Source: an uncultured Micrococcales bacterium (GTDB lineage: Bacteria; Actinomycetota; Actinomycetes; S36-B12; UBA10799). Taken from it: 5,711 bases of DNA. Below are positions 1-4,131 of the stretch, piece by piece. Location: the NCBI GenBank assembly GCA_937952095.1, contig CALFYG010000040.1:1-5711 (forward strand), given 5' to 3'. The first letter of the stretch is position 1, and each line of letters starts with the position of its first letter. The translations under genes and the position numbers were made by a program. A model generated the notes under the pieces. It was not told the origin of the DNA, searched no databases, and saw only the letters and a program-made list of their open reading frames with translations.

Positions 1-519
1 GCCGAACTCGAGGACGAGGAGGATCTGGCGCTGCTCGAGGCGCGCGATCTCCTCTTCGCCCGCCTCATGCAGTACCGCGCCTACAAGGACGTGTCGGGGA
101 TCTTCGCGCAGATGATGGCCGATGCACCCACCATGCTCCCGCGTACCGTCGGTCTCGATCCGGATCTGCACGGACTTCTGCCGGATGTGGTCCTGGGTCT
201 TGGTCCCGAGGCGTTCGCCGCACTGGGGGCGCTGGCCTTGACCCCCAAGCCGGTGCCAGAAGTGGCCACCGACCACGTGCACGCCCCGCCGGTCAGCGTC
301 CCCGAGCAGAAGGAGATCCTGTTCGAGCGCATCAAGGCCAACGGAAGGGCCACGTTCCGCGACCTCATCGAGGACGCTGAGAACCGCATGATCGTCGTGG
401 GACGGTTCCTGGCGTTGCTCGAGTTGTACCGCGACGGGACCGTGCGCTTCGAGCAGGAGAAGGCATTGGCAGAGTTGACGATCGTGTGGGAGGACGACAG
501 TGACCCATCGGGTGATTGA
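1..519 (+). CDS. scpA: Segregation and condensation protein A (kleisin), 5'-truncated by the window edge
   Basis: ScpA is the kleisin subunit of the bacterial SMC-ScpAB condensin. It bridges the SMC heads and binds a ScpB dimer during chromosome organisation and segregation. The frame is open from base 1, so the start codon lies upstream; 172 residues are visible, ending at TGA 517-519. The stretch LLEARDLLFARLMQYRAYKD (visible residues 11-30) is typical of the middle of ScpA. A proline-rich linker around visible residues 80-100 leads into the C-terminal winged-helix domain (about 101-165), where VVGRFLALLELYRDG (132-146) is the family signature that contacts the SMC head. The ATG at 67 lies inside a conserved helix and is not the true start. 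The gene overlaps scpB by 20 bases, as expected for co-translated partners. Function is from family knowledge; I see no anomaly in the visible part. Confidence 0.95.
   Translation, partial: AELEDEEDLALLEARDLLFARLMQYRAYKDVSGIFAQMMADAPTMLPRTVGLDPDLHGLLPDVVLGLGPEAFAALGALALTPKPVPEVATDHVHAPPVSVPEQKEILFERIKANGRATFRDLIEDAENRMIVVGRFLALLELYRDGTVRFEQEKALAELTIVWEDDSDPSGD
488..494 (+). promoter_or_regulatory. Shine-Dalgarno of scpB
   Basis: GGGAGGA lies inside the scpA 3' end, five bases before the GTG at 500. It decides the scpB start in favour of 500 over the in-frame GTG at 512, which has no comparable site at proper spacing. Confidence 0.75.
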
Positions 520-1135
520 TCTGACGGACCGACTGGGTCCGCAGTCCACCGAGATCACGCAGGAGACCCACGATGAACTCGGCGCGCCGTCGTTGCCGGC
601 CGCCGTCGAAGCGTTGCTTCTGATCGCCGACGAGCCCATGTCCGCCGAGGACCTGGGGGTGGCGCTGAACACCCCGCCCGACGAGATCACCGCCACGGTG
701 GAGGGTCTGCAGAGCGAGTACGCGACCTCCGGCCGGGGCTTCACGATCCGCAAGGAGTCCAGTGGGTGGCGCTATGTGACCGCCGCGGACTGCTCGGAGT
801 TGGTCCACCGTTACGTGAAGGATGGGCAGTCCGCCCGGCTGTCGCAGGCGGCTATGGAGACCCTGGCCGTCGTGGCGTACCGCCAGCCCGTGTCCCGGAG
901 CCGGGTCAGTGCGATCCGCGCGGTCAACGTCGACGGGGTGATGAAGACGCTGGTGACCCGTGGCTTGATCACCGAGGTGGGACACGACGCCGAGAGCGGC
1001 GCGGTGTTGTATGCCACGACCGAGTACTTCCTCCAACGGCTCGGTATCGCCTCGTTGGACGAATTGCCTCCGGTGGCCGACTACCTCCCGGACCTTGCCG
1101 ACCTCGACTCCCCGGAACTCACCGGCGAGATCTGA
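500..1135 (+). CDS. scpB: Segregation and condensation protein B
   Basis: ScpB forms dimers of paired winged-helix domains that bind the central part of ScpA in the SMC condensin complex. The 211-residue product is near the usual family length. The first ~30 residues are a variable lead-in. The first winged helix runs roughly over 31-105. The second contains the hallmark LSQAAMETLAVVAYRQPVSR (114-133), followed by IRAVNVDGVMKTLVTRGLI (139-157) and the C-terminal FLQRLGIASLDELP (177-190). The usual family reading near residue 141 is IRGVNVD; here it is IRAVNVD, a minor change. The GTG start at 500 is backed by a good Shine-Dalgarno, and the gene overlaps scpA by 20 bases. Its TGA (1133-1135) is followed directly by the rluB GTG in the same reading frame. 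Confidence 0.96.
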   Translation: MTHRVIDLTDRLGPQSTEITQETHDELGAPSLPAAVEALLLIADEPMSAEDLGVALNTPPDEITATVEGLQSEYATSGRGFTIRKESSGWRYVTAADCSELVHRYVKDGQSARLSQAAMETLAVVAYRQPVSRSRVSAIRAVNVDGVMKTLVTRGLITEVGHDAESGAVLYATTEYFLQRLGIASLDELPPVADYLPDLADLDSPELTGEI

Positions 1136-1858
1136 GTGGACGGCGAGCGACTCCAGAAGGTCCTCGCCTCCGCAGGCGTGGGCAGTCGCAGGGTGTGCGA
1201 CCAGTTGATCGCGGACGGCCGGGTCACCGTCAACGGCAAGGTCGCCGTTCTCGGGACCCGCGTGGATCCCCAGACGGCGGTGATCCACGTCGACGGCACC
1301 AGGATTCCGACCCGCGCCGAGTTGGTGGTCCTTGCCTTCCACAAGCCGCGCGGGGTCGCCTCCGCCATGACGGATCCGAAGGGTCTGCCCTGCGTCGGTG
1401 ACTTCGTCGCCGATCGTCCGGAACGCGTCTTCCACGTCGGCCGGCTGGATGTGGACACCGAGGGCCTGTTGTTGATGACCAACGACGGTGAACTCGCCAA
1501 TCGGATCGCCCATCCCTCGCATGGCGTCTCGAAGACGTATGTGGCGACCGTGCGTGGCCGGGTCGATCCGGGACTCCGAGCCCGGCTTCGCAAACCCGTC
1601 GACCTCGACGACGGCCCGGTGAGCATCGATGCCAGCCGGATCATCGCGGTGGAGGACGAGCGCAGTGTGGTGGAGGTGTCGCTGCACGAAGGTCGCAACC
1701 GGATCGTGCGGCGACTCTTCGACGCCCTCGGCCATCCGGTGCAGCGCCTGGTACGCACCCAGGTGGGCCCGGTGAGGCTTCGCGGGCTCGGGCCCGGGGA
1801 TCTGCGCGAACTCAGCGGGAAGGAACTGCAGGCGCTCTACACCGAGGTCGGCTTGTAG
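1136..1858 (+). CDS. rluB: 23S rRNA pseudouridine synthase, RsuA/RluB/E/F family
   Basis: Enzymes of this family isomerise a specific uridine of rRNA to pseudouridine. The neighbourhood next to scpAB and the overall match favour RluB, which modifies helix 89 of 23S rRNA near the peptidyl transferase centre; the exact target is inferred. The 240 residues begin with an S4 RNA-binding domain (about 3-60, ERLQKVLASAGVGSRR). The catalytic domain follows, with GRLDVDTEGLLLMTNDGEL (102-120), where Asp105 is the catalytic aspartate, and with EGRNRIVRRLFDALGHPVQR (185-204). The GTG start at 1136 follows the scpB TGA with no spacer. Only a weak GGCGAG (1124-1129) could serve as Shine-Dalgarno, so translation probably depends on ribosomes terminating at scpB. 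The length is typical for actinobacterial members. The TAG stop (1856-1858) falls inside the putative -10 box of the next gene. Confidence 0.93.
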   Translation: MDGERLQKVLASAGVGSRRVCDQLIADGRVTVNGKVAVLGTRVDPQTAVIHVDGTRIPTRAELVVLAFHKPRGVASAMTDPKGLPCVGDFVADRPERVFHVGRLDVDTEGLLLMTNDGELANRIAHPSHGVSKTYVATVRGRVDPGLRARLRKPVDLDDGPVSIDASRIIAVEDERSVVEVSLHEGRNRIVRRLFDALGHPVQRLVRTQVGPVRLRGLGPGDLRELSGKELQALYTEVGL

Positions 1859-1861
1859 TCT
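1856..1861 (+). promoter_or_regulatory. Putative -10 box for leaderless aroH-tyrA transcript
   Basis: TAGTCT fits the actinobacterial TANNNT -10 consensus and ends six bases before the GTG at 1868. That places a transcription start at or next to the start codon. No convincing Shine-Dalgarno precedes aroH, which fits leaderless translation. The first three bases double as the rluB stop codon. No clear -35 is visible, so this rests on spacing and the missing ribosome binding site. Confidence 0.45.
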
Positions 1862-1867
1862 TCGGGT

Positions 1868-2233
1868 GTGGCTGTACGAGCGGTGCGCGGAGCGACACAG
1901 GTGACCGAAGACGCGCGGGATCCGATCATGGAGGCTGTGGGCGAACTCGTCACCGAGATGCTCGCCGTCAACGACATCGATCCCGCGGATGTGATCAGCA
2001 TGATCCTGACGTCGACGCCGGATCTGGTCTCGTGCTACCCCGCGACGGCGGCCCGTCTCGCCGGGCTGGAGGACGTGCCGCTGCTGTCCGCCACGGAGGT
2101 CGCCGTCCCCGGGGCCATGCCTCGGGTCGTGCGGGTGATGGCGCATGTCGAATCGGAGCGTGCGCGGTCCGCGGTGCAGCACGTCTACCTGCGCGGAACC
2201 GAGGGTCTGCGGCAGGCCACCGCCAATGACTGA
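1868..2233 (+). CDS. aroH: Chorismate mutase, monofunctional AroH class
   Basis: The enzyme converts chorismate to prephenate by a Claisen rearrangement, the branch-point step toward phenylalanine and tyrosine. The 121 residues match the Bacillus subtilis-type trimeric AroH fold (pseudo alpha/beta barrel), not the all-helical AroQ class. Recognisable blocks are VRAVRGATQV (3-12), TSTPDLVSCYPATAAR (48-63), VPLLSATEVAVPGAMPR (70-86) and HVYLRG (105-110). By alignment from memory to the B. subtilis protein, Arg7, Arg63, Glu77 (its Glu78), Arg89 (Arg90), Tyr107 (Tyr108) and Arg115 (Arg116) are all present. The active-site Cys75 is replaced by Ser74. The GTG at 1868 is preferred over the in-frame GTG at 1901, because the later start would remove essential Arg7. 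The gene overlaps tyrA by 8 bases, pairing consecutive pathway steps. Confidence 0.93.
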   Translation: MAVRAVRGATQVTEDARDPIMEAVGELVTEMLAVNDIDPADVISMILTSTPDLVSCYPATAARLAGLEDVPLLSATEVAVPGAMPRVVRVMAHVESERARSAVQHVYLRGTEGLRQATAND

Positions 2234-3278
2234 CATCCTCATCCGGGGTGCCGGCCTGCTCGGCACCTCGCTGGGTCTGGCGCTGTCACAGACCGGCGCG
2301 CGGACCCATCTCGAGGATCTCGACCCGTCCGTCGTGGCCACGGCGGTGGCGATGGGGGCCGGCTCGGCGGAACCGTGTGCCGCACCCGATGTGGTGTTCG
2401 TCGCGGTGCCGCCGGACCAGATCGCGGTCGAGGTCGCCGAGGCGCTCAAGGCATACCCTGAGGCGACCGTGAGCGACGTCAGCAGCGTGAAGGCCGAGCC
2501 GATCGAGGCCATGTTGGCGAGGGGTGTCGATCTGAGCCGCTACGTCGGCGGCCACCCCATGGCCGGCCGGGAGGTCTCCGGCGCTGCCGCCGGCCGGGGC
2601 GATCTCTTCGAGGATCGGCCCTGGATCCTCACCCCGATCAGCGCCACCCAGCCCCATCGCCTTGAGCAGATCACGGCGCTGGCTGAGGGCCTGCGTGCGG
2701 TCGTGCGCCTCATGGATCCCGATGAACACGACCGGGCGGTCGCCCTGTGTTCGCACGCTCCTCAGGTGGTCGCGTCGTTGTTGGCAGCGCAGTTGTTGGG
2801 GGCATCGGCCGCCGACGTGAGCGTGGCCGGACCGGGTGTGCGCGACACGACGCGGATCGCGGCGAGCGACCCCCGGTTGTGGGCCCAGATCCTGCTGGCC
2901 AATGCCGATCACGTCGCGGTGTACCTCAAACGCTTCGGACAGGACGTCGCAACTTTCCAGCAGGCCCTGACCACCCGTGACGAGGCGGGTGTGCGCGAAC
3001 TCCTGGGTCGCGGTGTGGAGGGCCGCGGGCGTCTGCCAGGTAAACACGGCGGTGAGGCGGCGGATTTCGCCACGGTGTCGGTGGTCATCGAGGATGCCCC
3101 AGGGCAGTTGGCAGCCTTGTTCGTCCGTGCCGGCGAGGCGGATGTGAACCTCGAGGATGTCCGCATCGAACACACCCTTGGGCGCCTTCGTGCCATTGCG
3201 CACCTCGTGGTGCGTCCGGAGAGCGAGCAGCGACTTCGCGACTCACTTCTCGATGGCGGGTGGCGACTGCGGGGCTGA
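2226..3278 (+). CDS. tyrA: Prephenate (or arogenate) dehydrogenase with ACT domain
   Basis: TyrA oxidatively decarboxylates prephenate to 4-hydroxyphenylpyruvate, or arogenate to tyrosine; the sequence alone does not settle the substrate. The 350 residues start with a Rossmann fold, with GAGLLG at 8-13. Acidic Glu30/Asp31 after the second strand are more usual for NAD than NADP use. Then come VSDVSSVK (82-89), the active-site segment GGHPMAGRE (108-116), Ser176-His177 in the position of the family's catalytic SH, and the helical dimerisation region with DTTRIAASDPRLW (207-219). RLPGKHGG (269-276) links to a C-terminal ACT domain (about 283-350, EDAPGQLAALF at 289-299), probably an amino-acid feedback site. 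The ATG at 2226 overlaps the aroH stop by 8 bases and puts the Rossmann strand at the N-terminus. A longer frame back to 2145 only adds low-complexity sequence. A weak GCAGG lies about 9 bases upstream. Confidence 0.94.
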   Translation: MTDILIRGAGLLGTSLGLALSQTGARTHLEDLDPSVVATAVAMGAGSAEPCAAPDVVFVAVPPDQIAVEVAEALKAYPEATVSDVSSVKAEPIEAMLARGVDLSRYVGGHPMAGREVSGAAAGRGDLFEDRPWILTPISATQPHRLEQITALAEGLRAVVRLMDPDEHDRAVALCSHAPQVVASLLAAQLLGASAADVSVAGPGVRDTTRIAASDPRLWAQILLANADHVAVYLKRFGQDVATFQQALTTRDEAGVRELLGRGVEGRGRLPGKHGGEAADFATVSVVIEDAPGQLAALFVRAGEADVNLEDVRIEHTLGRLRAIAHLVVRPESEQRLRDSLLDGGWRLRG

Positions 3279-3294
3279 CGGCGCCGCTGGGCGT

Positions 3295-3312
3295 TTGTGA
3301 CGAAGTTGCGGG
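3295..3312 (+). repeat. Repeat element, copy A
   Basis: TTGTGACGAAGTTGCGGG begins 16 bases after the tyrA stop. Bases 3299-3312 are identical to 3331-3344 in copy B. The whole 18-mer matches the reverse complement of copy C at 17 of 18 positions. Confidence 0.85.
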
Positions 3313-3327
3313 CACTCCTACTCCCTC

Positions 3328-3345
3328 TGCGACGAAGTTGCGGGG
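3328..3345 (+). repeat. Repeat element, copy B (direct)
   Basis: TGCGACGAAGTTGCGGGG lies 32 bases after copy A. It shares the 14-base core GACGAAGTTGCGGG exactly and 16 of 17 bases over the wider match. It forms the left arm of the longest hairpin with copy C. Confidence 0.85.
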
Positions 3346-3407
3346 TTCCGAGGAGCGTGAGCCAGCATCTTCGTGACACAGCACCCTTGGGGTCCCGCAA
3401 CGTCGTC
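3331..3407 (+). other. Long imperfect hairpin (copy B x copy C)
   Basis: Bases 3331-3353 pair with 3385-3407 over 23 positions. Pairing by eye gives one mismatch (A3336 against G3402) and four G-U pairs in the RNA (3345, 3346, 3347 and 3350 on the left arm); the loop is 31 bases. The stem continues past the repeat core into flanking sequence, which suggests a structure kept at RNA level. No U-tract follows, so an intrinsic terminator of standard form is not supported. An mRNA-end-stabilising hairpin, an attenuator or a REP-like repeat are possible roles. Confidence 0.7.
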
Positions 3408-3411
3408 ACAA
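3394..3411 (-). repeat. Repeat element, copy C (inverted)
   Basis: Read on the minus strand this is TTGTGACGACGTTGCGGG, differing from copy A only by C for A in the middle. It can pair with either copy A or copy B. A partial fourth match, CTTCGTGACA (3369-3378), sits between copies B and C and matches the inverted element at 9 of 10 bases. Confidence 0.85.
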
Positions 3412-3453
3412 CGACCCGGGACCGCTCACGCCGTCGGTGGCCAGGCGCCCCGG

Positions 3454-3459
3454 TAGGCT
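3454..3459 (+). promoter_or_regulatory. Putative -10 box for leaderless cmk-der transcript
   Basis: TAGGCT fits TANNNT and ends exactly six bases before the ATG at 3466, the same geometry as before aroH. No Shine-Dalgarno lies between box and start, which favours a leaderless mRNA. A -35 hexamer is not recognisable. Confidence 0.5.
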
Positions 3460-3465
3460 CGCACC

Positions 3466-4131
3466 ATGCCGCCAGTCATCGTCGCCATCGACGGCCCGTC
3501 CGGGTCCGGGAAGTCCAGCGTCTCCAAAGGTGTGGCCAGTCGGCTCGGGTTCGAGTACCTGGACACCGGGGCGATGTATCGGGCGGTGACGTGGTGGGCG
3601 TTGGAGAACCACGTGGGTACCGACGAGATCGCAGGGCGGTTGGGGGAGTGCGCGATCATCAGCGGCACGGACCCCACCGCGCCCTTCGTCACGGTGAACG
3701 CGGTCGACGTGTCGGACGCCATCCGCAGTCCTGAAGTGACGGCGGCGGTGAGCCGGTACAGCGCGGTTCCGGAGGTGCGGAAGGCGCTCGTGGAGATGCA
3801 ACGGGAGGCGGCCGGCAATGCCGGCGCCGGCCTCGTGGCGGAAGGCCGGGATCTCGGCACGGTGGTCTTCCCCGAGGCGAACCTCAAGGTGTACCTCACC
3901 GCCGACGTGCAGGCCCGGGCGGAACGTCGCGCGGCCGAGGATGCCGGACGCGGTCACGACGCGGATGTCGCCGACACCCACCAGTCGCTGGCCGCCCGTG
4001 ATGCTGCGGACAGTGGACGGGCCGTGTCTCCGTTGCAGGTCGCGGCCGATGCGGTGGAGGTCGACGCGACCTTCATGACGCTGCCTGAAGTGATCGACCA
4101 TGTGACCGCCCTCGTCCAGGAGCATTCGTGA
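3466..4131 (+). CDS. cmk: Cytidylate (CMP/dCMP) kinase
   Basis: Cmk phosphorylates CMP and dCMP with ATP to give CDP and dCDP, recycling nucleotides from RNA turnover and phospholipid synthesis in the cytoplasm. The 221-residue length matches the bacterial family. The P-loop GPSGSGKSS is at 10-18, followed by the CMP-site segment LDTGAMYRA (32-40). AEGRDLGTVVFPEANLKVYL (125-144) is the conserved core with the substrate-binding Arg-Asp. The lid/ARD region is RDAADSGRAVSPLQVAADA (178-196), with the conserved arginines. All expected motifs are intact. The ATG at 3466 places the first strand directly before the P-loop, and nothing suggests a longer N-terminus. The stop overlaps the der start by 4 bases. 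A TANNNT box six bases upstream suggests this gene opens its own transcript with der. Confidence 0.96.
   Translation: MPPVIVAIDGPSGSGKSSVSKGVASRLGFEYLDTGAMYRAVTWWALENHVGTDEIAGRLGECAIISGTDPTAPFVTVNAVDVSDAIRSPEVTAAVSRYSAVPEVRKALVEMQREAAGNAGAGLVAEGRDLGTVVFPEANLKVYLTADVQARAERRAAEDAGRGHDADVADTHQSLAARDAADSGRAVSPLQVAADAVEVDATFMTLPEVIDHVTALVQEHS
4118..4122 (+). promoter_or_regulatory. Shine-Dalgarno of der
   Basis: AGGAG inside the cmk 3' end lies five bases before the GTG at 4128. It supports that start and coupled translation across the GTGA overlap. Confidence 0.75.

Larger units (their letters stand above)
3279..3465. other. Non-coding gap between tyrA and cmk with repeat cluster
   Basis: This 187-base stretch is the only sizeable gap in the window. 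It holds three copies of a 17-18 base element, a long imperfect hairpin and a -10-like box before cmk. Its sequence (for example repeated GTTGCGGG and CTTCGT words) does not read as coding in any frame resembling a known protein. No T-run follows the hairpin. Confidence 0.8.

Noticed and set aside
1901..1903. Alternative GTG start of aroH
   Set aside because: It would delete Arg7 and the first beta strand, both needed for chorismate mutase.
2145..2225. Upstream extension of tyrA to a start at 2145
   Set aside because: It adds 27 residues overlapping aroH without family resemblance. The ATG at 2226 puts the Rossmann strand at the N-terminus and gives the compact 8-base overlap.
365..2512. 715-codon open frame on the minus strand
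   Set aside because: It lies antisense across scpA, scpB, rluB, aroH and tyrA, all of which have clear family motifs. Long antisense frames are routine in high-GC DNA, and the translation shows low-complexity Arg/His/Gly composition with no recognisable domain.
3295..3411. CRISPR array
   Set aside because: There are only three copies, one is inverted, spacing is unequal and no cas gene is nearby.
3331..3415. Intrinsic terminator after tyrA
   Set aside because: The hairpin is long, but no T-run follows it; the downstream bases are GTCACAACGACCC. Termination there is possible but not supported in the standard form.
3297..3734. Small plus-strand gene in the tyrA-cmk gap
   Set aside because: The frame runs on into cmk out of frame, has Arg-rich composition, and lacks a ribosome binding site or recognisable domain.
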